A DNA stretch of 64,000 nucleotides from an uncultured Clostridia bacterium (lineage in GTDB: Bacteria; Bacillota; Clostridia; Christensenellales; Borkfalkiaceae): the NCBI GenBank assembly GCA_944368775.1, contig CALVXB010000009.1, forward strand, positions 21,545 through 85,544, in the 5' to 3' direction. Under the pieces are notes generated by a model. That model was not told the origin of the DNA, did not search any database, and was given only the letters and a program-made list of their open reading frames with translations. Position 1 is the stretch's first letter, and each line of letters starts with the position of its first letter. Below, piece by piece: positions 26,292 to 35,109 of this stretch. The translations under genes and the position numbers were made by a program.

Positions 26292-27512
26292 TCAAGTGCG
26301 GTAATCGCCGTTGATCTTGACGTAGTCGTAGGTGAGATCGCAGCCCCATGCCGTCGCACGGCCGCTCCCGTCGCCCAGACGGATGAGCACTTCGATCTCG
26401 TCCTCGGAGAGCACCTTCTTCGCCTCCTCTTCCGAGAAGGGGATGCCGCTCCCGTCGCGGCAGACGGCGACTTCGCCCGCGCGGCTGCGGAAATCGACGC
26501 TCACTTTGGTGATGTCGACGGGTGCGCCCGCATAGCCGACCGCGCACAGGACGCGCCCCCAATTTGCGTCCGAACCGAACATGGCCGCCTTGAACAGCGA
26601 CGACTTGATGACAGACTTTGCGACGGTGCGCGCAGCCGCCTTGCTCTTGGCGCCCGTCACGCGGCACTCGAGCAGCTTGGTCGCCCCCTCGCCGTCGCGC
26701 GCGATCCTGCGGCAGAGCGCAGTCGTCACCTTGTGCAGCGCCTTGCGGAAATCGTTGTAATCTTTGCCCGGGCCGTCGACGGGCTCGTTGCCCGCGAGGC
26801 CGTTCGCCAGCACGCAGACCATGTCGTTGGTCGAGGTATCCCCGTCCACGCTGACCATGTTGAAGGAATCTTTCACGTCGGCGGAGAGCGCTTTCTGCAG
26901 CATGGCGGGCGAAATGGCGGCGTCCGTCGTCACGAAGATGAGCATGGTCGCCATGTTCGGATTGATCATGCCGACCCCCTTGCCGATGGCGCCGATATGG
27001 CACTCCTTGCCGCCCAGCGTGAAGGAATAGGCGATCTGCTTGTCGACGGTGTCCGTGGTCATGATCCCCTGCGCCGCGTACAGGCTGCCGTCTGCGTCCG
27101 CGAGCAGGCCGCCGACGAGCGCGGGCATGCCCGCCTCGATGGGCTCGATGGGCAGCGGCTGGCCGATGACGCCCGTCGACGCGACGACGACGTCGCCCGC
27201 GGGGACGCCCGCATACCGTTCCACCAGCGCGCACATCTTTTCGGCGATCTCGATGCCGTCCGCGTTGCAGGTGTTCGCGTTGCCGCTGTTGCACACGACC
27301 GCGCGCGCAATGCCGTTCGCCACATTCTGCTTGGTGACGAGGATGGGTGCGCCCTTGACGAGGTTCTGCGTGTACACGCACGCCGCCGCGCAGGGCACGT
27401 CGCTGACGATGAGCGACAGGTCGCGCTTGGTCTTATTTTTTCGGATCCCGCAATGCACGCTGTTCGCGCGGAATCCCGCCGGGGCGCACACGCCGCCTTC
27501 CATCTTTTTCAT
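26292..27512 (-). CDS. argJ: Bifunctional ornithine acetyltransferase / N-acetylglutamate synthase
   Basis: A 406-residue enzyme that recycles the acetyl group from acetylornithine to glutamate. It cleaves itself before the threonine in NMATMLIF (near residue 187), which becomes the nucleophile; STGVIGQPLP near 111 is the oxyanion region. The ATG at 27512 follows GGAGGAACGGAT; the frame is open further upstream without support. Its presence makes a separate argA/argE unnecessary. Confidence 0.94.
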   Translation of the reverse strand: MKKMEGGVCAPAGFRANSVHCGIRKNKTKRDLSLIVSDVPCAAACVYTQNLVKGAPILVTKQNVANGIARAVVCNSGNANTCNADGIEIAEKMCALVERYAGVPAGDVVVASTGVIGQPLPIEPIEAGMPALVGGLLADADGSLYAAQGIMTTDTVDKQIAYSFTLGGKECHIGAIGKGVGMINPNMATMLIFVTTDAAISPAMLQKALSADVKDSFNMVSVDGDTSTNDMVCVLANGLAGNEPVDGPGKDYNDFRKALHKVTTALCRRIARDGEGATKLLECRVTGAKSKAAARTVAKSVIKSSLFKAAMFGSDANWGRVLCAVGYAGAPVDITKVSVDFRSRAGEVAVCRDGSGIPFSEEEAKKVLSEDEIEVLIRLGDGSGRATAWGCDLTYDYVKINGDYRT

Positions 27513-27635
27513 ATCCGTTCCTCCCGGCTCCGCCGCGGGAGCCGCCTGTCTTTGCGCGGCAGCCGCAAGCGCCTCCGCCGTTATTATTATTTTGAAGCGC
27601 AGGCAGCGGCCCGCGCCGCCCGCCATCGCCGCCCG

Positions 27636-28559
27636 TCAGATGAGCGACGTGCGCTCGTCAAGCCCGAGCGCGATATTCATGCACTGCACCGCCGCGCCGG
27701 AAGCACCCTTGCCGAGGTTGTCGAACAGGGCGAGCAGCAGCGGCCGCTCGTCGTTGCCGGCAACGGAGATGTGCATCTCGTTGGAACCGGCCAAGGCGTT
27801 TGCCGCCATGTACGCGTCCGCATCCGTCACTTTCACGAAATTATGTGACGCATAGTACTCTGCAAAATACGATTTTAGCGCATTTACGGTCATTTTTTTT
27901 CGCAAAAGGCGCGAAAACAGCGGAACCGTCACGCACATACCGCAATAGTAATCGGAGACGATCGGGCTGAACGCGGGGGCATAGTCGAGCCCGCAGACCG
28001 CCTGCATCTCGGGCAGATGCTTGTGCATCTGCGCCAAAGCGTACTGCCGGGGGCTGTCGAGCAGCGGGCTGCGCCCCTCCGCCTCGTATTCGGCGATCAT
28101 CTTTTTGCCTCCCCCGCTGTACCCCGTGACCGAGTGGCAAACAAAGGGGTAGTCGGGCGCGGCGATGCCTCCCGCGATGAGCGGATAGACGAGGGCGATG
28201 AAGCCGCTCGCGTGGCAGCCGGGCACGGCGATGCGGTTGGAATGTGCGATCTTTTCGCGATGCGCCGCCGAAAGCTCGGGGAAGCCGTACGCCCAGGCGG
28301 GGTCGGTGCGGTGCGCCGTGGAGGCGTCGATGATCTTGACCTTTTCATTTTCGCAGAGGGAAACGGACTCTCTCGCCGCCGCGTCGGGCAGACAGAGAAA
28401 CACGACGTCCGCCGCGTTGATCTTTTCGCGCCGCGCCGCCGCGTCCTTCCTCTGCTCCTCGGGGAGCGTAATGATGCGGATATCCTGCCGCTTGGCGAGG
28501 CGATCAAAGATCTGCAACCCCGTCGTCCCCTCTTTTCCGTCAATAAATACGTCTGTCAT
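27636..28559 (-). CDS. argC: N-acetyl-gamma-glutamyl-phosphate reductase (short type)
   Basis: A 307-residue enzyme of the shorter ArgC class. The catalytic cysteine is in VPGCHASGF near residue 117, and GKEGTTGLQ begins the NADP fold. It reduces N-acetylglutamyl phosphate to the semialdehyde. Residues about 231-240 (FAEYYASHNF) come from a palindromic-element copy just before the conserved FVKV strand. No ribosome binding site is visible before the ATG; the region there holds a decayed copy of the same element and, further up, a 15-bp hairpin. Confidence 0.93.
   Translation of the reverse strand: MTDVFIDGKEGTTGLQIFDRLAKRQDIRIITLPEEQRKDAAARREKINAADVVFLCLPDAAARESVSLCENEKVKIIDASTAHRTDPAWAYGFPELSAAHREKIAHSNRIAVPGCHASGFIALVYPLIAGGIAAPDYPFVCHSVTGYSGGGKKMIAEYEAEGRSPLLDSPRQYALAQMHKHLPEMQAVCGLDYAPAFSPIVSDYYCGMCVTVPLFSRLLRKKMTVNALKSYFAEYYASHNFVKVTDADAYMAANALAGSNEMHISVAGNDERPLLLALFDNLGKGASGAAVQCMNIALGLDERTSLI
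27840..27866 (+). repeat. Dispersed palindromic element, copy 4 (inside argC)
   Basis: ATTATGTGACGCATAG is followed by TACTCTGCAAA. It is the variant with CTC in place of CTA in the core palindrome. It is translated in argC. Confidence 0.8.
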
Positions 28560-28571
28560 AATACTGTGTAT
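28551..28571 (+). repeat. Decayed copy of the palindromic element at the argC start
   Basis: GTCTGTCATAATACTGTGTAT resembles the core GTCTGACATAGTACTATGC with about five mismatches. It covers the argC start codon. The match may be fortuitous. Confidence 0.35.
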
Positions 28572-28582
28572 TTTTCAGAAAT

Positions 28583-28617
28583 GCGCGATTTGCGGCGTAT
28601 CACGCCGCAAATCGCGC
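28583..28617 (-). promoter_or_regulatory. 15-bp perfect hairpin between argG and argC
   Basis: GCGCGATTTGCGGCG (28583-28597) and CGCCGCAAATCGCGC (28603-28617) form a perfect stem with a 5-base loop. No T run follows on the minus strand, so it is more likely an mRNA-stability or attenuation element within the argG-argC transcript than a simple terminator. Confidence 0.6.
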
Positions 28618-28641
28618 CCCCTTTCCTTCATTTTATGAATT

Positions 28642-29865
<1,224 letters not shown>

Positions 29866-29896
29866 CGGTTGTATCCTCGTTGATTTACTGTACACG

Positions 29897-29925
29897 ATTA
29901 TACCCTTTCCGCCCGTACAAGTCAA
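29897..29925 (-). promoter_or_regulatory. argG promoter
   Basis: On the minus strand TTGACT (29920-29925) and TATAAT (29897-29902) have a 17-base spacer, about 32 bases upstream of the argG start. Confidence 0.85.
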
Positions 29926-29949
29926 GCATTTTTGCGGCATAATTTCGAG

Positions 29950-30023
29950 TTATTCAAAATATATTCGCTTATTTTTGAATAAAATTTATAATTATGCAAT
30001 ATTTTTCGATTATTCATGAATAA
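29950..30023 (-). promoter_or_regulatory. argR operator: Possible ArgR (ARG box) operator region
   Basis: TTATTCAAAA (29950-29959) and TTTTGAATAA (29973-29982) form a 10-bp inverted repeat, and TTATTCATGAATAA (30010-30023) is a perfect 14-bp palindrome. TGAAT/ATTCA half-sites in AT-rich sequence are the hallmark of ARG boxes, and these lie directly upstream of the argG promoter. No argR gene is in the window, so the regulator is inferred. Confidence 0.5.
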
Positions 30024-30033
30024 TTTATAAAAG

Positions 30034-30054
30034 GCGCGCCATCTGCGGGCGCGC
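30034..30054 (-). terminator. Terminator after the YgjP-like gene
   Basis: GCGCGCC (30034-30040) pairs with GGCGCGC (30048-30054); on the minus strand CTTTTATAAATT follows. It lies seven bases after the stop. Confidence 0.7.
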
Positions 30055-30060
30055 GGCGGG

Positions 30061-30720
30061 TCAGCGGCCTTCGGGCGACCGCTTGCGATACAGGAGTGTG
30101 AGGAAGGAATAGGCGCGCAATTCGCCGCGCAGGTGCGCATAGTCGGGGCAAAAGCGGGCGACCTCCGCCCAGAAGGCGGGCGAGTGGTCGAGATGGCGGC
30201 GGTGGCACAGCTCGTGCACGAGAACGTAGTCGCGCAGCGGGAGCGGGAGCATGGTCAGCCGCCAATTCAGGCTGACGACCCCTTTCGCGTCGCAGCTGCC
30301 CCACCGCGCCTTGAAGTCGCGCAGCTTCACGTCCGCCGCGGCGACGCCGATGCTGCGGGAGAGGGCGTGCAGCGCGTCGACGAGGACGGGGCCGCGCGTG
30401 CGCTCGAAGTAGCGGCGGACGGACTGCGCGGAGCGGAAGAAAAAGCCCTCCGCATCCTCGCCGTCGCGCGGCGCGCCGTAGGTGACCTGCCGCAGTTCCC
30501 CCGCGTCGAGGATGCGCTCTCCGCGGCGTACGGCGATGAAGCGGTCGTCCGCGTATTCATGCAGCTTGCGCTCGATCCAGCCGCGCTTTTCGGCGACGAA
30601 GGCGGCGATGGCGGCGTCGGGCATGCCGAGCGGGGCGCGGACGAGGACGGACCCCGCCGAAACGGTGATGGCGAGGGTGCGGCGGCGGGAGCGCAGGACG
30701 CGGTAGGCGGGCTCAGGCAA
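30061..30720 (-). CDS. YgjP-type metallopeptidase (DUF45)
   Basis: A 219-residue soluble protein. The zinc motif is VHELCHRRHLDHS near residues 167-179 (HExxH with a third histidine), preceded by the family signature RWGSCDAKG. These proteins are assigned to the YgjP/SprT-like peptidases, whose substrate is unknown. The apparent start is TTG at 30720, eight bases inside the thioesterase gene, with AGGTG upstream, so the two are translationally coupled. Confidence 0.85.
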   Translation of the reverse strand: MPEPAYRVLRSRRRTLAITVSAGSVLVRAPLGMPDAAIAAFVAEKRGWIERKLHEYADDRFIAVRRGERILDAGELRQVTYGAPRDGEDAEGFFFRSAQSVRRYFERTRGPVLVDALHALSRSIGVAAADVKLRDFKARWGSCDAKGVVSLNWRLTMLPLPLRDYVLVHELCHRRHLDHSPAFWAEVARFCPDYAHLRGELRAYSFLTLLYRKRSPEGR

Positions 30721-31450
30721 AGCACACCTGCGCCAGCACGACCGTCTCCGCCCCGTTGCGGACGCCCTCTATCGAAAAGACGCCCGGCGCCTTCTCCTCG
30801 CGGAAAAACTCAAGGCGGTCCCCTTCAAACGCCTGCTTTACGTAGTGCAGCTGATAGCTGCGCAGCCGCCGCTCCTCCAGCTCGCGCACCGTAAAACAAT
30901 TAAAGATATAGTCGGCGTATTTGATGTTGTTGACGTGGCGGTTGAGGTCGTACTCCGAGTTTGCGACGGTCAGCGCGAAGTGCGGCTCGCCCTTGTTTTC
31001 GACGGGCGCGATCTGCCAATCGACCTCCGCGAGGGCGCGCTCGCCGATGAAGTCGATCTCCGGCTGTTCGATACGCGAGCAGGGCACGATGCGCCCGCTC
31101 TTTTCGAGGATGCACCAGCGCGACTCCGCGCCGAGCAGACGCTCGCCCGCCGCATCGTACACGGCGAAGCTGCGCTCGTAGATCGCCTTGTTCGGGGTAT
31201 GCGGCCACGTCGCGACGCGCACCTTTTCTCCGCTTTTCGGCTTGCGGTCTACGGAGACGTAGATCTTGGAGAGTACCCAAAAGCGCCCCTGCTCGCCCAA
31301 TTTTTGAAAGCCCAGCCCCATCTCCTGCGAGTGGTCGCCCGCGATCTCCTGGAAGAGCCCGAGCACCGAGGAGGGGCGGATCTGCTGCAAAAAGTCCGTC
31401 TCGTAACTGCGCACGGTATAGATGTTTTCGATCTTGTTCGCTGCCTTCAT
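30713..31450 (-). CDS. Acyl-ACP thioesterase
   Basis: A 245-residue double hot-dog protein of the plant-FatA/B-like bacterial thioesterase family. Motifs include an N-terminal YETDFLQQIRPSSVLGLFQE and a second hot-dog start, ANSEYDLNRHVNNIKY, that resembles the catalytic N-x-H region. It releases fatty acids from acyl carrier protein, probably to tune lipid chain length. The ATG at 31450 follows GAGGTGCTTTGC. The frame runs upstream to 31591 through a palindromic element, but the promoter at 31487-31515 excludes that extension. Confidence 0.85.
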   Translation of the reverse strand: MKAANKIENIYTVRSYETDFLQQIRPSSVLGLFQEIAGDHSQEMGLGFQKLGEQGRFWVLSKIYVSVDRKPKSGEKVRVATWPHTPNKAIYERSFAVYDAAGERLLGAESRWCILEKSGRIVPCSRIEQPEIDFIGERALAEVDWQIAPVENKGEPHFALTVANSEYDLNRHVNNIKYADYIFNCFTVRELEERRLRSYQLHYVKQAFEGDRLEFFREEKAPGVFSIEGVRNGAETVVLAQVCFA

Positions 31451-31486
31451 GCAAAGCACCTCTTTTGCCATTTTATTGCAAATACT

Positions 31487-31515
31487 ATTGTACAACAAAC
31501 GGACGGAAATGTCCA
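31487..31515 (-). promoter_or_regulatory. Promoter of the thioesterase gene
   Basis: On the minus strand TGGACA (31510-31515) and TACAAT (31487-31492) have a 17-base spacer. It diverges from the PadR-gene promoter, with two palindromic-element copies in between. Confidence 0.7.
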
Positions 31516-31534
31516 CCGTTCCGCGCAAAAAATA

Positions 31535-31557
31535 GTGTGTGAAGCAGAGTACTTTGC
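31535..31557 (+). repeat. Dispersed palindromic element, copy 5a
   Basis: GTGTGTGAAGCAGAGTACT then TTGC resembles copy 4 (GTGACGCATAGTACTCTGC). Its GCAGAGTACT (31544-31553) is an exact inverted match to AGTACTCTGC of copy 5b. Confidence 0.6.
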
Positions 31558-31560
31558 GCG

Positions 31561-31588
31561 GATTATACCAGATATAGTACTCTGCAAA
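31561..31588 (+). repeat. Dispersed palindromic element, copy 5b
   Basis: GATTATACCAGATATAG then TACTCTGCAAA. It closely matches copy 8 at 52153, including the unusual CCA where other copies have GTC, which defines a second variant of the family. Confidence 0.8.
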
Positions 31589-31620
31589 CAAGAATTTTTG
31601 TGGGAAAATCTTTCAATATA

Positions 31621-31649
31621 TTGACACCATTCGACAAATATAGTATAAT
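31621..31649 (+). promoter_or_regulatory. Promoter of the PadR-membrane protein gene
   Basis: TTGACA (31621-31626) and TATAAT (31644-31649) are perfect boxes with a 17-base spacer, 20 bases before the ATG; AAAAGGAGGTCACCT is the ribosome binding site. Confidence 0.9.
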
Positions 31650-31669
31650 GGAACAAAAGGAGGTCACCT

Positions 31670-33736
31670 ATGGATCTGAACGATGCGAACGACAAAGATA
31701 GGGCCCAGGGCGACGGCGGCGCCATCAACAGCGACCTGATCCGCGGGCATATCAATACGATCATTCTCCGCACTCTTTATGACGGAGATAAATATGGCTA
31801 CGAGATCATCAGCGAGATCGAAGAAAAGAGCAAGAATCAATATGTGCTCAAACAGCCGACGCTGTACAGCGCCCTGAAGCGGCTGGAAAGCCAGGACTAC
31901 GTCACCTCGTATTGGGGCGGCGTGAGCAACGGCGGCCGCCGCAAATACTTCCAGATCACCGACAAGGGCCGCAAGGTCGTTGAGCAGAACCGCGCCGAAT
32001 GGGAATATTCGCGCACGGTCATCGACAGTTTGATCTCGGAACGCGACTACGACTTCAACAATCTCCCTCCCGCAGGCAACGTTGACTTCTCTCTCTTGAA
32101 AAAGTCGACCTCCCGCGTGCCCGCCTCGAATGAGGAGGAAGCAGACGACATCGAGCTCGCCGCGCCGGAAACGGAAGCTGCCACCGCAGCCGCCGAACAG
32201 CCGAAGGAGCCCGTGCTCGCAGGCTGGACGCGCGAAGACCCGCTGGAGGCGGTGCGCGCCGCCGAACCGGAACCGCAAGAAGAACCCGCCCCTGCCGCAC
32301 CGGCAGAAGAAATCAAGGCGGAAGAGGAAACAGAAACCGTGAAAAAAGAACCTGCCGCAGAACAGGCGGCACCCAAGCCCACCATCATCACACAAGAAGC
32401 ATCCGCGCGCTGGACGCGCGAGCATCCGCTCGAGAGCGTCGCAACCGAAGCGGAACCTGCCGAAAAGGCGGACTACGACCGCACGCTCGAAGGCGAACCG
32501 GCCGCCGACGCCGCCGAGAGCGGCGAGGGGTATATCGAAGAGACCCGCCCGCTGACCGAAGAAGAGCGGCAGCGCATCCACGAAAACTACCGCAACCTCA
32601 TCGGCGACGAAGAGGACGCGACCTCCTACTATTATTCGCAGGTCGCCAAGAGCCGCAGCGCCCGCCCCTCGTACGAGACGCAGAGCGGCGGAGGATCTTC
32701 TCGCACGGCCGGCTACACGATGGACCAATACGCCGCTCAGAACGACTTGTACGCGGAAGAAGCGCAGCAGATGTACGAACCCGAAATGCCCGCCCCCGCG
32801 CGCTACGAAGAGGCGTACCGCCAGAACAAGGCGATCTCTTCCGAACTCTTATATTCGGACAAGTCGCCCGAGGAGCGCAACTACAAGGACCTGCTCTCCA
32901 AGCTGTACGACAATACCCGCCACGAATACGACGACTACGAGGGGTACGGCAGCTACGGCGGCGACCCCGAGCAGAATTACGACAACCAGAATTACGGTCA
33001 GCCCCCGCAGGAAGCAAGCGGATACGGCTACCCGCAGGAGACCTACTACGATCCGGAGGAACAGCCCGTTCCCCCACAGCAGCCGGAGCAGCCGAAGTCG
33101 GTGAAAGCGGCTCCGGAGATGTCGGCACCGAAAAGCGAAACAAAAGAAAAAAGCGCTGGTTCAACTTCTTCGGCAAGTGAGGCAAGCAAGCGCCCCGCGC
33201 CCAAAGCAAAGGAAGAGACCGCCGTCGAAAAGAAGGCGAAGAGCGACGGATTGCGCGTCGCCGCGGCGCGGGAAGCCCGCCCGCAGGCAGCCGAGGAGCC
33301 GCTGCCGCCGGGAAAGACGTTTGACCGCGGCAAGGTACTGCTGATGACCGCCATCTGGGTGTTCTGCGTGGCGCTGGTCGAATCCATCGTCAACGCCTGC
33401 CTGATCGGCGTGCTCAACTCGGGCGTGGCGTATGTGGTCATCCCCTTTATCCTCGACTTTTTGTTCATCGGCGCGTTCCTGCTGCTGTATCTGCGCGGGT
33501 TCGGCAAAAACAGCCGGCGTTCCTCGTCGACATCGTACATTTCGGCGAGCTTCGTGATCTTTGCGAACATCGTGCTGATCGTCTGCCTGATCGCCTACCT
33601 GCTGATCATCTTCTCCAACGAGCCGAGCGCGGACCTCGGGCTGCACATCCTGCAGTACGCGATCTTCCCGATCGTCTATGCGTTCAACCTGCCGCTGTTC
33701 GCGATGCTTTACAGCTACCACAGCAAAAAACTCTGA
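31670..33736 (+). CDS. PadR-type regulator fused to a C-terminal membrane domain
   Basis: A 688-residue protein with three parts. Residues about 20-125 are a PadR winged-helix domain (ILRTLYDGDKYGYEIISEI, QPTLYSALKRLE). Residues about 130-545 are low-complexity, rich in E, A, P and later Y, N and Q, with an internal repeat WTREDPLEAV (186-195) and WTREHPLESV (248-257). Residues about 550-688 contain four hydrophobic segments. PadR proteins normally end shortly after the winged helix, often with a coiled coil. A membrane-tethered DNA-binding regulator or sensor is inferred. Strong promoter and SD; monocistronic with its own terminator. The target is unknown; autoregulation is usual for PadR. 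Confidence 0.85.
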   Translation: MDLNDANDKDRAQGDGGAINSDLIRGHINTIILRTLYDGDKYGYEIISEIEEKSKNQYVLKQPTLYSALKRLESQDYVTSYWGGVSNGGRRKYFQITDKGRKVVEQNRAEWEYSRTVIDSLISERDYDFNNLPPAGNVDFSLLKKSTSRVPASNEEEADDIELAAPETEAATAAAEQPKEPVLAGWTREDPLEAVRAAEPEPQEEPAPAAPAEEIKAEEETETVKKEPAAEQAAPKPTIITQEASARWTREHPLESVATEAEPAEKADYDRTLEGEPAADAAESGEGYIEETRPLTEEERQRIHENYRNLIGDEEDATSYYYSQVAKSRSARPSYETQSGGGSSRTAGYTMDQYAAQNDLYAEEAQQMYEPEMPAPARYEEAYRQNKAISSELLYSDKSPEERNYKDLLSKLYDNTRHEYDDYEGYGSYGGDPEQNYDNQNYGQPPQEASGYGYPQETYYDPEEQPVPPQQPEQPKSVKAAPEMSAPKSETKEKSAGSTSSASEASKRPAPKAKEETAVEKKAKSDGLRVAAAREARPQAAEEPLPPGKTFDRGKVLLMTAIWVFCVALVESIVNACLIGVLNSGVAYVVIPFILDFLFIGAFLLLYLRGFGKNSRRSSSTSYISASFVIFANIVLIVCLIAYLLIIFSNEPSADLGLHILQYAIFPIVYAFNLPLFAMLYSYHSKKL

Positions 33737-33748
33737 TCTATAGGGAGA

Positions 33749-33780
33749 GGGCTGCAAGCCGACCGCTTGCAGCCCCTTTT
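33749..33780 (+). terminator. Terminator of the PadR-membrane gene
   Basis: GGGCTGCAAGC (33749-33759) pairs with GCTTGCAGCCC (33765-33775), followed by a T run. Confidence 0.9.
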
Positions 33781-33803
33781 TTATGCGCGCCGCGCAATAT
33801 AAA

Positions 33804-33827
33804 AGAGCGGGGCTCGCACCCCGCTCT
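33804..33827 (-). terminator. Terminator of the second lipoprotein gene
   Basis: AGAGCGGGG (33804-33812) pairs with CCCCGCTCT (33819-33827). On the minus strand TTTTATATTG follows. Confidence 0.85.
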
Positions 33828-33861
33828 CATTGACCGCACGCAGGCGGATCGTTTCGTTTGT

Positions 33862-34872
33862 TCAACCGAGAATGCCGGGCAGCAGGTCGGACAGATCGAT
33901 CTCCGGATATTCCGCCAGATCGGACGGGTAGACGATATCCGCATCGTCGCTCGTGATCGAGAACATACCGCTCATCTCGATCGTCAAATCGGCCGCATCC
34001 TCGTCGATCAGATAGGTGAAGTAATTGAAGCCGGGGTCTAGAACGGTGACCGAGAAATCTGCACGCATGCTGCACGCCGAAAACGCGCCGTTGGCATCCA
34101 GCATCAGATACACCTCCAGCGTATCCGACGAAACATTGACGGTATAGCCGCTCGTATCGACGTAGCCCATGCTGCCAAGCATCTCTTTGATCATTTCCTG
34201 CAGGCCTTCCGTCGAAAAGCTGAAGCGCGCCTTGATGCCGGAAGAAGTGTCCATCGCGAGCTCGACACCGTAATCGCTCAGATTGGTACGCACGGCGTCA
34301 AGATTATCACCGAAGATCTGCTTCAGCTGGTCGGCCAAGCCGCTCAGATCGGGAGCGGTGATGCCGAGGTCGGCACGCGCGATCTTGCCGCGCTCTTCGG
34401 CCGAAGAATCTCCAGACGCCGAGGACGATGTGCTCGTGAGATTAAAATAGACGTAATCGTCGTCGATATACGGATCGATCCCGAGCTGCGCAGACTGCGT
34501 TTCACCGTCTGCCTTCGACTCCGTATTCAGGTCGAGAGACCCGCCGACGGAGAGCCCGCTTCCGCCCTCCGAAAGCAGGATGGCGAGATCGGCATCGGCG
34601 CCGATGCGCGACTCCGTCGTGCCCTGCGCCATCGCGAAGGAGAAATCGGCGACGCCGTGCAGGCCGAAGCGCCAACCCTCCGCATCCATATCCCCGAACA
34701 GTTTTTCAGAATCGGTCGTCAAAGCGTCGAACAACTGCTGCATATCCGCATCTTCCGCCTCATGGTAGTTGCCCGATATCGTGCCGTCGCTTTTGACGGC
34801 GCTGCAACCCGCCAAAAGTGCGAAACTGACAGCAAGAACCGATGCCGACAATGCGGCGATCCACTTTTTCAT
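33862..34872 (-). CDS. Lipoprotein, paralogue of the one at 3126-4469
   Basis: A 336-residue exported lipoprotein. The signal peptide ends in LLAGC, placing the lipidated cysteine near residue 23. The mature part has DGTISGNY, GDMDAEGWRFGL and a C-terminal IVYPSDLAEYPEIDL, matching the order DGSISGNY, DEWRFGL and VVLPDDLGE in the larger paralogue. The ATG at 34872 follows CGGAGGATACT. It has a consensus promoter and its own terminator. It may be an adhesin or a sensor; no catalytic motif is seen. Confidence 0.75.
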   Translation of the reverse strand: MKKWIAALSASVLAVSFALLAGCSAVKSDGTISGNYHEAEDADMQQLFDALTTDSEKLFGDMDAEGWRFGLHGVADFSFAMAQGTTESRIGADADLAILLSEGGSGLSVGGSLDLNTESKADGETQSAQLGIDPYIDDDYVYFNLTSTSSSASGDSSAEERGKIARADLGITAPDLSGLADQLKQIFGDNLDAVRTNLSDYGVELAMDTSSGIKARFSFSTEGLQEMIKEMLGSMGYVDTSGYTVNVSSDTLEVYLMLDANGAFSACSMRADFSVTVLDPGFNYFTYLIDEDAADLTIEMSGMFSITSDDADIVYPSDLAEYPEIDLSDLLPGILG

Positions 34873-34929
34873 AGTATCCTCCGAAAGTATTTGCCGCGGC
34901 AGATGCGCGACAATTTGTTTTGTAACTAA

Positions 34930-34958
34930 ATTATAGCATGAACGGAGCACATTGTCAA
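34930..34958 (-). promoter_or_regulatory. Promoter of the second lipoprotein gene
   Basis: TTGACA (34953-34958) and TATAAT (34930-34935) on the minus strand, 17-base spacer. The layout is the same as for the first lipoprotein gene. Confidence 0.9.
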
Positions 34959-35010
34959 GAGTGGATTTTTGCCAATGCGCAAAAAATATCCGAATGCACA
35001 AAAATAAGCG

Positions 35011-35043
35011 AAAGGAGGCAAAGCGCGCGGCTTTACCTCCTTT
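35011..35043 (-). terminator. Terminator downstream of the LysRS gene
   Basis: AAAGGAGGCAAAGC (35011-35024) pairs with GCTTTACCTCCTTT (35030-35043) except for one mismatch. On the minus strand CGCTTATTTTTG follows. Confidence 0.7.
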
Positions 35044-35062
35044 ATCTTATGCTTTTTGGCGT

Positions 35063-35091
35063 TTTGCATAGTACTATGTCAGACATAGATC
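35063..35091 (-). repeat. Dispersed palindromic element, copy 6 (intergenic, reverse orientation)
   Basis: Read on the minus strand it is GATCTATGTCTGACATAG then TACTATGCAAA, a full consensus copy. It lies between the LysRS stop and its terminator. It is the only copy in this orientation. Confidence 0.85.
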
Positions 35092-35109
35092 GCTGCTAAA
35101 CGCACTTTT

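Noticed and set aside
31451..31591. N-terminal extension of the thioesterase
   Set aside because: It runs through the promoter and a palindromic element; the inner ATG has a proper SD and the family N-terminus.
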